64,000 nucleotides of DNA. It comes from Paraburkholderia fungorum. Its GTDB lineage: Bacteria > Pseudomonadota > Gammaproteobacteria > Burkholderiales > Burkholderiaceae. The translations under genes and the position numbers were made by a program. Of the stretch, positions 42,384-51,290 are shown in pieces. How positions within the stretch are numbered: the stretch's first letter is position 1; each line of letters opens with the position of its first letter. Under the pieces are notes generated by a model that saw nothing but the letters and a program-made list of their open reading frames with translations, was not told where the DNA came from and ran no database searches. The DNA is taken from the NCBI RefSeq assembly GCF_003610895.1, contig NZ_MCAS01000034.1, positions 62,001 to 126,000 of the forward strand, in the 5' to 3' direction.

Positions 42384-44675
42384 TTAGACGGACGCGCGCA
42401 GCGTCCTGGCAGCCGCCACCATGTTGGTCAGCGCCGGAATGACTTCTTCCCACTGGCGCGTCTTCAGACCGCAGTCCGGGTTCACCCACAGGCGCTGCGC
42501 CGGAATGCGTTCAGCGGCCTTCTTCATCAGTTGAACGATATGTTCTTCGCTCGGGATGTTCGGCGAGTGAATGTCGTACACGCCCGGGCCGATTTCGTTC
42601 GGGTAGTTGAAGTTGTCGAACGCGTCGAGCAACTCCATATCCGAGCGTGAGGTCTCGATGGTGATCACGTCGGCGTCCATGTCGGCGATCGACTTGATGA
42701 TGTCGTTGAACTCCGAATAACACATATGCGTGTGGATCTGCGTTTCGTCGTCCACGCCATTGGCGGTGATACGGAACGACGTCACGGCCCAATCCAGGTA
42801 TTCCTGCCATTGCGACTTGCGCAGCGGCAGACCTTCGCGCAAGGCTGCTTCGTCGATCTGGATCACGCGCACGCCGGCCTTTTCGAGGTCCAGCACTTCT
42901 TCGCGGATTGCCAGCGCCAACTGGTAGCACGACACCGAGCGCGGCTGGTCGTCACGCACGAAGGACCAGTTCAGGATCGTGACCGGGCCGGTCAGCATGC
43001 CCTTCATCGGCTTGCTGGTGAGCGACTGCGCGTACTTGATCCATTCCACCGTCATCGCCTTCGGACGGCTGATGTCGCCGAACAGGATGGGCGGCTTCAC
43101 GCAACGCGAGCCATACGACTGCACCCAGCCGAACTGGCTGAAGGCGTAGCCGTCGAGCTGTTCGCCGAAGTATTCCACCATGTCGTTACGCTCGGCTTCA
43201 CCGTGCACCAGCACGTCCAGCCCCAGCGCTTCCTGCTCGCGCACGCTGCGTTCGATCTCGGCTTGCATCGCGTTTCTGTAACCGGCTTCGTCGAGCGCGC
43301 CGCTCCTGAACTGGCTGCGTGCATGGCGGATCTCGCCGGTTTGCGGAAACGAGCCGATGGTCGTGGTCGGATAAGCGGGCAGCTTCAACAGGGCGGCCTG
43401 CTTGTCGGCGCGCGCAGGATACGCGTTCTTGCGCTGGCCCAGGGCGGGGCTGATCTTCGCGAGCGCGGCCTTGACTGCCGGGTTGTTCACACGCGGTGAG
43501 GCTCGACGGGCGGCGATGGCCGCACCGTTAGCGGCCAGCTCTGCCTTGACGGCGTCGCGGCCCTGGTTCAACGCGCTCGCCAGCACCTGCAGTTCGCCCA
43601 GCTTTTGCAATGCGAAGGCGAGCCACGAGCGGACTTCCGCATCCAGCTTCTGTTCGCTTTCCAGGTCCACCGGCACATGCAGCAGCGAGCACGACGGCGC
43701 GATCCAGAGACGCTCGCCCAGTTGCTTCGCGACCGGTTCGAGCCAGTCCAGCACGCCGTTGAGGTCCGTCTTCCAGATGTTGCGGCCGTTGATCACGCCG
43801 AGCGACAGCACGCGGTCTTGCGGCAACTGTGCAATGACTGCAGCGACTTCAGCGCGCGCATTGATCGCATCCACATGCAGGCCCTGCACCGGCAGCTTGC
43901 AAGCCAGCGGCAGGTTGCCGAGCAACTGGCCGAAGTACGTCGCCAGCAGCAGTTTCACCTTGCTGTTCGCCAGCGTTTCGTACGCCGTCACGTACGCCTG
44001 TTGCCATTCAGCGGACAATTCGGTGACGAGGATCGGCTCGTCGATCTGGACCCATTCGACACCGTGCGCCGCGAGCGTGGCCAGCAGTTCAGCGTAGACC
44101 GGCAGCAGGCGCGGCAGCAGGGCGAGCTTGTCGGAGTCGTCCTTGGCCTTGCCGAGCGCCAGGTAGGTCACGGGGCCGACGATCACCGGCTTGGCCTTGA
44201 CGCCTTGCGTCCTGGCCTCAGCCAGCTGTTCCAGCAGGCGCGACGGGTCGAGTTTGAATTCAGTCCTGGCGCTGAATTCGGGGACGATGTAGTGATAGTT
44301 GGTGTCGAACCATTTGGTCATCTCGCCGGCGGCAACACCGCCGCAGCACGCATTGTGGTCTTCGGCACCCTTGGCGGTCCGGCCGCGGGCGACGCGGAAG
44401 GTGTTGTCGAGGGCATCGCCATGGAAACCATGCACGCGTTCCGGCAGGTTGCCGAGCGTGAAGCTCATGTCCAGCACCTGGTCGTAGAAGGCGAAGTCAC
44501 CCACGGCGGCGAGGCCGAGATCGGCCTGGTGTACCCAGTGACGCTGGCGCAATTGAGCGCCCAGCGCTTTCAGTTCGCCGAGCGAGGACTCGCCCTTCCA
44601 GTAGGACTCGAGCGCGAACTTCAGTTCGCGCTTCGCGCCGATGCGGGGGAAGCCCAGATTGTGTGTCGTTGCCAT
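42384..44675 (-). CDS. metE: cobalamin-independent methionine synthase, copy 2
   Basis: 763 residues, complete MetE: N-terminal [47 protein letters not shown]; zinc-ligand regions in [15 protein letters not shown] and [15 protein letters not shown]. It is closer to the enterobacterial MetE pattern ([12 protein letters not shown]) than copy 1, for example in the insertion [26 protein letters not shown]-like region where copy 1 lacks the cysteines. Divergent from its own metR with 110 bp between. Both copies carry the zinc ligands, so both look active. Confidence 0.96.
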   Translation of the reverse strand: [763 protein letters not shown]

Positions 44676-44740
44676 CGTGTCGCCTTGATTCGGTCAGGTT
44701 GCGGATCGCTGCATCCTATCCAGGGCGGTTTATGAAGTAA

Positions 44741-44765
44741 AATGGTGATAATTCAACGAACCATT
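44741..44765. promoter_or_regulatory. dyad between metE copy 2 and metR copy 2
   Basis: AATGGT (44741-44746) and its complement ACCATT (44760-44765), spaced 13 bp, next to widely spaced TGAA and TTCA half sites (44733-44736, 44752-44755). A LysR-type binding site is likely, but it is not the tight TGAA-N5-TTCA form seen at metE copy 1. Confidence 0.45.
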
Positions 44766-44785
44766 AGTTTTGCTCATGTACCATC

Positions 44786-45691
44786 ATGCTTGAGAGAACT
44801 CATCTCGCGATTGTCCAGGCGGTGGACACGCACGGCTCGCTTACCGCCGCGGCCGAAATCCTGTGCGTGACGCAATCCGCCCTCAGTCACTCCATGAAAA
44901 AGCTGGAGCAGCAACTGGGTACGGATGTCTGGTTGCGCGAGGGCCGCAGCCTGCGCCTGACCCAGGCGGGGCAATACCTTCTGGCGGTTGCCAACCGCCT
45001 GCTGCCGCAGCTGGACCTGGCGGAAGAGCGCCTTAAGCAGTACGCGCAGGGCGAGCGTGGCGCGCTGCGCATCGGTATGGAGTGCCATCCCTGCTATCAG
45101 TGGTTGCTCAAGGTGGTGTCGCCCTATCTCGCGCGCTGGCCGGACGTGGATGTCGACGTCAAGCAGAAATTCCAGTTTGGCGGCATCGGCGCGCTGTTCG
45201 GCTACGAAATCGACCTGCTCGTGACACCTGATCCGCTTTACAAGCCGGGCTTGCGCTTCGAACCCGTATTCGACTATGAGCAGGTGCTCGTGGTGAACCG
45301 TGAGCATCCGCTGGCCGACGTCGAGTATGTGAAGCCGGAGCAGTTGACGCGCGAGGTGCTGGTTACGTATCCGGTCGAGACGGACAGGCTCGACATCTAC
45401 AACCAGTTTCTGATGCCGGCCGGTGTCACGCCGCGGCGCCACAAGGTGATCGAAACCACCGACATCATGCTGCAGATGGTGGCAAGCGGCAGAGGCGTCG
45501 CGGCGCTGCCGCGCTGGCTGGTGGAAGAGTACGCGGGCAAGATGAACGTGGTTCCTGTGCGCCTCGGGCGCAAGGGCATTGCCAAGCAGATTTTCCTCGG
45601 CGCCCGCGAAACCGACACTGAAATTGACTACCTCAAGGCCTTCGTCGATCTGGCTCGCAAGCCGGAAGCGGCCCTGATCGAACCACGGTAA
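44786..45691 (+). CDS. metR: LysR-type regulator MetR, copy 2
   Basis: 301 residues: HTH LERTHLAIVQAVDTHGSLTAAAEILCVTQSALSHSMKKLEQQLGTDVW, then GALRIGMECHPCYQWLLKVVSPYLARWPDVDVDVKQKF, the MetR effector pattern (compare IVLECHTCFDWL in copy 1). Divergent from metE copy 2, which it should activate. The recognition helices of the two MetR copies differ (VTQSALSHSMKKLE against LSQSALSHQIRDME), which could allow separate target sites. Confidence 0.92.
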   Translation: MLERTHLAIVQAVDTHGSLTAAAEILCVTQSALSHSMKKLEQQLGTDVWLREGRSLRLTQAGQYLLAVANRLLPQLDLAEERLKQYAQGERGALRIGMECHPCYQWLLKVVSPYLARWPDVDVDVKQKFQFGGIGALFGYEIDLLVTPDPLYKPGLRFEPVFDYEQVLVVNREHPLADVEYVKPEQLTREVLVTYPVETDRLDIYNQFLMPAGVTPRRHKVIETTDIMLQMVASGRGVAALPRWLVEEYAGKMNVVPVRLGRKGIAKQIFLGARETDTEIDYLKAFVDLARKPEAALIEPR

Positions 45692-45724
45692 TCAGCGAGC
45701 CGAGCGATCGGACATGCGCCCGGC

Positions 45725-46579
45725 TCACTTCGCGGCGATTGCCGGCGTTCCCTCGATCAGCGAGCGGATCTGTTCCTGATCGGCCGGGGTTGCCGGGTTG
45801 TAGACCACCATGCGCAGATCCGGCCGCCCGTCCACCGCGAAGGATGAGTATTCCAGCGAGATCGGCCCCAGCACGGGGTGGCGCAGGTGTTTGACGCCGT
45901 CGCTGTGAGTCTGCACGTCGTTGTCCCGCCACATGGCGGCGAACTCGGGGCTTGCCCGGCACAGTTCGTCGACGAGCGGCGCCACCTCGGCGTCGGCGCC
46001 CGCGCGCGCGGCATCGATCCGGAAGGCGTTCACCACGAGGCGCGCCACGCTTGTCCAATCGAACTGTGCGGCGCGCACGCGAGGGTCGCAGAAGATCATG
46101 CGCAGGATGTTGCGTCGTTCAGGGGGGAGGGTGGCGTAGTCGGTGAGCACGGCCGCGGCCGCGTGATTCCATGCAACCACGTCCCATGTGGCAGTCCTGA
46201 CGATCGCCGGGCTGTGGGGCAGCGCGTCGAGCAGGCGCTGCAGCCGCGGCGTGATCGCGTCGCCGCTGCGATAGCGGACTTCGGGCGGATGGCCGAGACC
46301 GAGCAGGAACACGTGTTCGCGCTCGACTTCGGTCAACATCAGCGCCTTGGCAATGCGGTCCAGCACGTCCGCCGACGGATTGCCGCCGCGCCCCTGCTCC
46401 AGCCAGGTGTACCAGGCCGCGCTGATATTGGCGCGCTGCGCCACCTCTTCGCGGCGCAGTCCGGCCGTGCGCCGCCGGCCGCCGGAAATGCCGAAGGACG
46501 CGGGATCGAGCTTGGTCCGCCGGTTCTTCAGATAGCTGCCGAGACGGTTGCCGCTTGCGTCGTCGTTTACTTGGGCCAT
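45725..46579 (-). CDS. XRE-type regulator with MmyB-like ligand domain
   Basis: 284 residues. N-terminal HTH (GSYLKNRRTKLDP, then TAGLRREEVAQRANISAAWYTWLEQGR, a typical MmyB/XRE pattern), followed by the MmyB-like C-terminal domain (PAIVRTATWDVVAWNHAAAAVLTDYATLPPERRNILRMIF and LGPISLEYSSFAVDGRPDLRMVVYNP). Such proteins often repress a divergent oxidoreductase gene, which is exactly the layout here. A palindrome overlaps its promoter region. Confidence 0.9.
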   Translation of the reverse strand: MAQVNDDASGNRLGSYLKNRRTKLDPASFGISGGRRRTAGLRREEVAQRANISAAWYTWLEQGRGGNPSADVLDRIAKALMLTEVEREHVFLLGLGHPPEVRYRSGDAITPRLQRLLDALPHSPAIVRTATWDVVAWNHAAAAVLTDYATLPPERRNILRMIFCDPRVRAAQFDWTSVARLVVNAFRIDAARAGADAEVAPLVDELCRASPEFAAMWRDNDVQTHSDGVKHLRHPVLGPISLEYSSFAVDGRPDLRMVVYNPATPADQEQIRSLIEGTPAIAAK

Positions 46580-46580
46580 G

Positions 46581-46628
46581 CTTAACCTGTTAAGACGTAT
46601 ACCCGGATAATGTCACCACTTTAACAGG
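46581..46628. promoter_or_regulatory. putative operator of the MmyB-type regulator
   Basis: CTTAACCTGTTAAG (46581-46594) is a perfect CTTAAC/GTTAAG dyad right at the regulator start. A second related element CTTTAACAGG (46619-46628) is the inverse of CCTGTTAAG with one insertion. Paired sites in a divergent gap suggest joint repression of regulator and SDR. Confidence 0.55.
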
Positions 46629-46681
46629 ATGATTTTGCCTCGTACATTGCTCCCAATCAACCGGATTCAGGAGCGTTTCAC

Positions 46682-47581
46682 ATGCGAGTCTTTGTCACTG
46701 GAGCGACTGGTTTTGTCGGCTCGGCTATCGTTCACGAACTGCTCGCGAACGGCCATCAGGTCCTTGGCCTCACCCGCTCGGCGCAAGGCGCGGCGGCGCT
46801 CGTCGCAGCCGGCGCCGAGGCGCACCACGGGTCGCTGACCGACTTCGAGAGCCTGCGTCAGGGCGCGGCGGCGGCCGACGGGGTCATCCACACCGCTTTC
46901 AATCACGATTTTTCCCGCTTTGCGCAGAGCTCGGCGGAAGACCGGCAGGCGATCGAGATACTCGGCGGCGTGCTGGAAGGCAGCGAGCGCCCGTTGCTCG
47001 TCACGTCCGGCACGGCGTTGCTGAGAAATGGCGGCGCGGCTGCGACCGAAGCGGATCGTCATCCTACGCCGTCAGACAGCTTTCCGCGGGCGTCGGAAGC
47101 GGCGGCAGAAGCGCTCGCCACGCGCGGCGTGCGGGCGGGCGCGGTGCGGCTGGCGCCGTCCGTTCACGGTGAAGGCGACCATGGGTTCGTCCCCCGGCTC
47201 ATCAGCATCGCGCGGGAGAAGGGCGTGTCGGCTTACGTGGGGGACGGCCTCAACCGCTGGTCCGCCGTGCATCGGCTGGATGCCGCCCGTGTCTTCCGGC
47301 TCGCGCTGGAGCGCGGCGCCATCGACGGGACCTATCATGCAATCGCCGAAGAGGGCGTGCCGTTCAAGGCGATTGCCGAGCTGATCGGCCAGCGGCTCGG
47401 CGTACCGGTCGTCGCTAAATCACAGGACGAGGCGCTGGCTCATTTCGGATGGTTCGGTATGTTCATCGGCTTGGATCTGCCGACCTCGAGCGCGCGAACC
47501 CGAGAGCTGTTGCACTGGACGCCGACCGGCCCGGATCTTCTCAGCGATATCGGCCAGCCTGGCTATTTCGCGCATCCCTGA
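46682..47581 (+). CDS. extended SDR NAD(P)-dependent epimerase/reductase family protein
   Basis: 299 residues. N-terminal nucleotide motif VFVTGATGFVGSAIVHELLANGHQVLGLTRS; the region ADGVIHTAFNHDFSRF and the later VRLAPSVHGEGDHGFVPRLI are typical of the atypical/extended SDR group common beside MmyB regulators. The classical YxxxK is not obvious (SFPRASEAAAEALATRG aligns there), as in atypical members. It is divergent from the MmyB-type regulator; substrate unknown. Confidence 0.85.
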   Translation: MRVFVTGATGFVGSAIVHELLANGHQVLGLTRSAQGAAALVAAGAEAHHGSLTDFESLRQGAAAADGVIHTAFNHDFSRFAQSSAEDRQAIEILGGVLEGSERPLLVTSGTALLRNGGAAATEADRHPTPSDSFPRASEAAAEALATRGVRAGAVRLAPSVHGEGDHGFVPRLISIAREKGVSAYVGDGLNRWSAVHRLDAARVFRLALERGAIDGTYHAIAEEGVPFKAIAELIGQRLGVPVVAKSQDEALAHFGWFGMFIGLDLPTSSARTRELLHWTPTGPDLLSDIGQPGYFAHP

Positions 47582-47750
47582 GGTGCGGCACCGACGCGTG
47601 GTCGAGTGGTCGACGGTACTCGTGCTGCAACGCCAATAACACGAATTACGCGGCGTTTTAGCCGGGGTTTTGTATGCACCCAATTCAGGTGTGTTCGAAA
47701 TCCCGGCTGATAACATGGCGCTCACCCTGTTTGCGCCAGAGACGAACGCC

Positions 47751-48506
47751 ATGAGACTGAAAGACCGTGTTGCCCTGATTACGGGCGCCCAGCGAGGCAT
47801 CGGACATGCAATCGCCACAAGATTCATCGCCGAGGGCGCCAAGGTCGTGCTCGCCGACGTTACGGACGCGAGCGCCGAAGCAGACGCCCTTTGCGCCTCC
47901 GGTGGCGAAGCTTGCTACGTTCGTGCGGACGTGTCGGTGGAATCCGACGTGAGCGAGATGGTGCGCGAGGCGGAAGCCCGATTCGGAAACGTGGACATCC
48001 TGGTCAACAACGCGGGCATTGAATTCGCCAAAACGGTTCTCGACACCACCGTTGCGGAATGGGACCGGCTGATGGCGGTTAACCTGAAAGGGGTTTTCCT
48101 GTGTTCGAGAGCCATCATCCCGGCAATGCAACGGCGCGGCCGGGGCGTCATCATTAACATTGCGTCCGAGTTGGGGCTTGTTGGCGAAGCCAATGTGGCC
48201 GCTTACTGTGCTTCGAAAGGCGGCGTGGTGATGTTGACCAAGGCGATGGCGATCGACCATGGCCGCAGCGGTATCCGGGTGAACTGCCTTTGTCCCGGAC
48301 CTGTCGCGACGCAACTGCTGGAGGATGTGTTTACCAGCAGCCCCGATCCGGATGGACTGCGGCGCTCTTTCGAAGCCGCCACCGTGCTGGGGCGAATCGG
48401 TTCGCCTGACGAGGTTGCCGGTGCGGCGGCCTTTCTGGCGAGCGACGACTCGGCCTTCATGTCCGGTGCCAATCTCGTCATCGACGGGGGATGGACCGCG
48501 CGCTAA
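47751..48506 (+). CDS. classical SDR oxidoreductase (FabG-like)
   Basis: 251 residues from the ATG at 47751; in-frame ATGs at 47670 and 47715 would add unconvincing residues. Classical SDR motifs are all present: TGAQRGIGHAIA, the NNAG element in DILVNNAGIEF, the Ser of NIASELGLVGEAN, and YCASKGG (Tyr and Lys of the active site). The C-terminal VIDGGWTAR is standard. It is a glucose/3-oxoacyl-type reductase; substrate cannot be set. It stands 169 bp after the previous SDR and convergent with the amine oxidase gene. Confidence 0.9.
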   Translation: MRLKDRVALITGAQRGIGHAIATRFIAEGAKVVLADVTDASAEADALCASGGEACYVRADVSVESDVSEMVREAEARFGNVDILVNNAGIEFAKTVLDTTVAEWDRLMAVNLKGVFLCSRAIIPAMQRRGRGVIINIASELGLVGEANVAAYCASKGGVVMLTKAMAIDHGRSGIRVNCLCPGPVATQLLEDVFTSSPDPDGLRRSFEAATVLGRIGSPDEVAGAAAFLASDDSAFMSGANLVIDGGWTAR

Positions 48507-48555
48507 CTACACGGCAGATACACGGCGAGTCCGCGCTCATTCCTCATCGAGTCTC

Positions 48556-49848
48556 TCACGACAGCGCGTCAAGCAGTCCGTACCATGCCACGCCTGCGCT
48601 GATATAGAACCGTTGCAACGCGTGGAACGGAACGGGTTCGATCGACGTGGGCGGAAGCGGCATGCCGCGTGTCGTCCCGCCGATCAACGCGGCCAGATGC
48701 TTGCCCAGGGTCGTCGCCATCGCAATGCCGCGTCCGTTGTAACCGAGCGCGATCGTCATGCCTTCTGCCGGCAGATGCACGTGCGGCAAAAAATTGCGTG
48801 TAATGGCGATGCGGCCGGCCCACCGGTATTCGTAGCCGATGTCCTTCAATTGCGGAAACATCAACTGGGCGGCACGCTCGAGATGAGCCCAGTCCGCCGC
48901 GTTGCGAGGCTCGCGAAACGGTCCGCGTCCGCCCATCAGCAAACGCCCATGCGCATCCTTGCGGAAGTAGAGCAGCAGGCGGCGCGAATCGGAGGCCACT
49001 TCGCCGCCCGGCAGAATCGTGGCGCCGACATCGGCGGGCAGCGGTTTCGTTGCGACGATGAAGCTATTCGCCGCGATCACCGATTGGGCGAGGCGTGGCC
49101 ACAGTCCATCGGTGTAGCCGTTGGTTGCCAGCAGGATCTGCTTCGAATCGATGAGCGGACCATGCGCCGTGCGAATTCGCCAGCCTGCCGGGCCACGCTC
49201 GACGCTCGCGGCACGGGTTCCGCCGTGGATCGCCGCGCCTGCGGTTTGCGCCGCACGCGCGAGGCCGCGCGCGTAGCTCAACGGATGCACGCTGCCCGCG
49301 CGCAGGTCGACCCAGCCGCCAACGAATGCGCCCGTGCCGAGCCGCCTCGATATCTGCGCACGGTCGAGCAGTTCGACTGGCGCGCCGCGCGATTCCCACT
49401 GCTTCGCCCGGGCGTGCAGCGTGCCGAGCAGCTTGCTCGAATGGGTCGGCTGAATCCAGCCGGCGCGCTTTGCATGGCACTGAATGCCGTGGCGTTCGAT
49501 CAGGTCGAACACCGCATCCGCGGCGCCGCCCGCCATCTGCACGAGCGCCGCGCCATCGCGTGGGCCGTAGCGCCGGATGAGCTCGTCGGGATCGTATTTC
49601 AGGCCCGGGATCACCTGGCCGCCATTGCGGCCGGACGCGCCCCAGCCGGGCTCGTTGGCGTCGATCACGCACACGCGTAGACCCTGTTCCGCCAGATGCA
49701 AGGCGGTCGACAAACCCGTGTAACCGGCGCCGACGATCGCCACATCCACCGTGACCGAGCTATCGAGCGGTGGCGCGTCGATAGCGGGTTCCGCCGTTGC
49801 CGCCCAGAGAGAAGGGGGCAGCGGTTTTGCAACTTCAACCAGGCTCAT
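48556..49848 (-). CDS. FAD-dependent amine/amino-acid oxidase, DAO superfamily (PuuB-like)
   Basis: 430 residues. FAD-binding N-terminus DVAIVGAGYTGLSTALHLAEQGLRVCVIDANEPGWGASGRNGGQVIPGL; the GASGRNGGQ motif is typical of the gamma-glutamylputrescine oxidase branch. C-terminal motif YNGRGIAMATTLGKHLA binds the cofactor. It oxidises an amine or amino acid, making H2O2. It is the last gene of an operon with a polar amino acid ABC importer and 8 bp after its ATPase gene, so it likely acts on the imported compound. Confidence 0.9.
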   Translation of the reverse strand: MSLVEVAKPLPPSLWAATAEPAIDAPPLDSSVTVDVAIVGAGYTGLSTALHLAEQGLRVCVIDANEPGWGASGRNGGQVIPGLKYDPDELIRRYGPRDGAALVQMAGGAADAVFDLIERHGIQCHAKRAGWIQPTHSSKLLGTLHARAKQWESRGAPVELLDRAQISRRLGTGAFVGGWVDLRAGSVHPLSYARGLARAAQTAGAAIHGGTRAASVERGPAGWRIRTAHGPLIDSKQILLATNGYTDGLWPRLAQSVIAANSFIVATKPLPADVGATILPGGEVASDSRRLLLYFRKDAHGRLLMGGRGPFREPRNAADWAHLERAAQLMFPQLKDIGYEYRWAGRIAITRNFLPHVHLPAEGMTIALGYNGRGIAMATTLGKHLAALIGGTTRGMPLPPTSIEPVPFHALQRFYISAGVAWYGLLDALS

Positions 49849-49856
49849 AGTGGTAT

Positions 49857-50603
49857 TCAGATCCGGGATGCTTCGGTAAGCGCGGGCATCTTGCCGAGAA
49901 ACTCGCGTGTGCGAGGATTGCGCGGACGTTCGAACAGATCGGCGGCCGACCCTTCTTCATGGATCGTGCCGTCATGAAGAAAACACACCCGGTCGGCCAC
50001 TTCGCGCGCAAAGCCCATTTCATGCGTGACGACGATCATGGTCATGCCGTCGTCGGCAAGCTGGCGCATCACGCCGAGTACTTCGCCCACCAGTTCCGGG
50101 TCGAGTGCCGAGGTCGGCTCGTCGAACAGGATCGCTTTCGGTTCCATGGCCAGCGCGCGTGCAATCGCCACGCGCTGTTGCTGGCCGCCCGACATTTCGG
50201 CCGGGTAAGCGTCCATCCGATGCGAGAGACCGACCTTGTCGAGCAGATGCCGCGCCCGTTCGCGGGCTTGTGCACGCGCTTCCTTCCTGACGAACACGGG
50301 ACCTTCGAACACGTTCTCCAGCGCGGTGCGATGCGGAAACAGATTGAAGCGCTGAAACACCATGCCGACCTGCGCACGCAAGTTGTGGATCTGTTTCGAC
50401 TTCGCGTCGACGACGTTGCCTTCGACGGTGATCGTGCCGGCGTCATGCCGTTCCAGTCCGTTGATGCATCGAAGCAACGTTGATTTGCCGGATCCGGACG
50501 GGCCGATCAGACACACCACCTGGCCGCGTTCGACGCTCAGGCTCACGCCCTTCAGCACGTGCTGATCGTGAAAGCGCTTGTGAATCGCGTCGACCTTGAT
50601 CAT
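49857..50603 (-). CDS. polar amino acid ABC importer ATPase (GlnQ/HisP-like)
   Basis: 248 residues with Walker A GPSGSGKST, Q-loop VGMVFQRFNLFPH, signature MSGGQQQRVAIARALAMEPKAILFDEPTSALD (signature plus Walker B) and H-loop MTMIVVTHEMGFAREV. The FNLFPH Q-loop is typical of polar amino acid importers. Its start overlaps the permease stop by 4 bp. Confidence 0.95.
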   Translation of the reverse strand: MIKVDAIHKRFHDQHVLKGVSLSVERGQVVCLIGPSGSGKSTLLRCINGLERHDAGTITVEGNVVDAKSKQIHNLRAQVGMVFQRFNLFPHRTALENVFEGPVFVRKEARAQARERARHLLDKVGLSHRMDAYPAEMSGGQQQRVAIARALAMEPKAILFDEPTSALDPELVGEVLGVMRQLADDGMTMIVVTHEMGFAREVADRVCFLHDGTIHEEGSAADLFERPRNPRTREFLGKMPALTEASRI

Positions 50604-51256
50604 CGTTTTCCCTTCAATCCGAGGCGGCGTTCGATTCGCCGCAAGCCGTAGACGAGCGGCAGGCTGAGCGCCAGGTAAAGCAGCGCCACCAGCGTGAATA
50701 CCGTCATGTTCTGAAACGTCGACGACGCGATAAGCTGCCCGGCGCGCGTCATTTCGGCGACGGTGATCGTCGACGCGAGCGAGGAGTCCTTAAGCATCAT
50801 CACGAGCGTATTGCCATACGGCGGCAAGGCGATCCGGAACGCCTGCGGCAACACCACACGCCGCATGATCATCGCGCCGCGCATGCCGATGGACTGCGCC
50901 GCTTCGATCTGCCCGTGATCGATTGCCTGGATGCCCGCCCGGAAGTTTTCCGCCTGATACACCGAATAGGCGACGCCGAGACCGATGAAGCCCGCCTGGA
51001 ACGCCGACAACTGCACGCCGAGATCGGGCAGCACAAAATAAATGTAGAAGAGCTGAACGATGATCGGCAGCCCGCGAATCACATTGATGAAAGTCGCGGC
51101 GGCGTTCGATACGATGCGGTTCTGGGACACGCGCATCAGCGCGAGTACCAGGCCGAGCAAGGTGCTCAGAATGAACGAGCAAAAGGTGATCTCGATCGTG
51201 ACGACCGCGCCTTTCAGCAGGATCGGCAGAAACTCGATGGCGTTCTGGAAGAACAT
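50600..51256 (-). CDS. polar amino acid ABC importer permease (HisM-like)
   Basis: 218 residues with five hydrophobic segments. N-terminal FLPILLKGAVVTIEITFCSFILSTLLGLVLALMRVS and IRGLPIIVQLFYIYFVLP, then the EAA loop AENFRAGIQAIDHGQIEAAQSIGM and VVLPQAFRIALPPYGNTLVMMLKDSSLAS, the HisM/GlnP pattern. A single permease gene implies a homodimer. Gap to the binding-protein gene is about 35 bp. Confidence 0.95.
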   Translation of the reverse strand: MFFQNAIEFLPILLKGAVVTIEITFCSFILSTLLGLVLALMRVSQNRIVSNAAATFINVIRGLPIIVQLFYIYFVLPDLGVQLSAFQAGFIGLGVAYSVYQAENFRAGIQAIDHGQIEAAQSIGMRGAMIMRRVVLPQAFRIALPPYGNTLVMMLKDSSLASTITVAEMTRAGQLIASSTFQNMTVFTLVALLYLALSLPLVYGLRRIERRLGLKGKR

Positions 51257-51290
51257 GGCGAACCGTCCTTATTCTGAAAACGACGTCACG

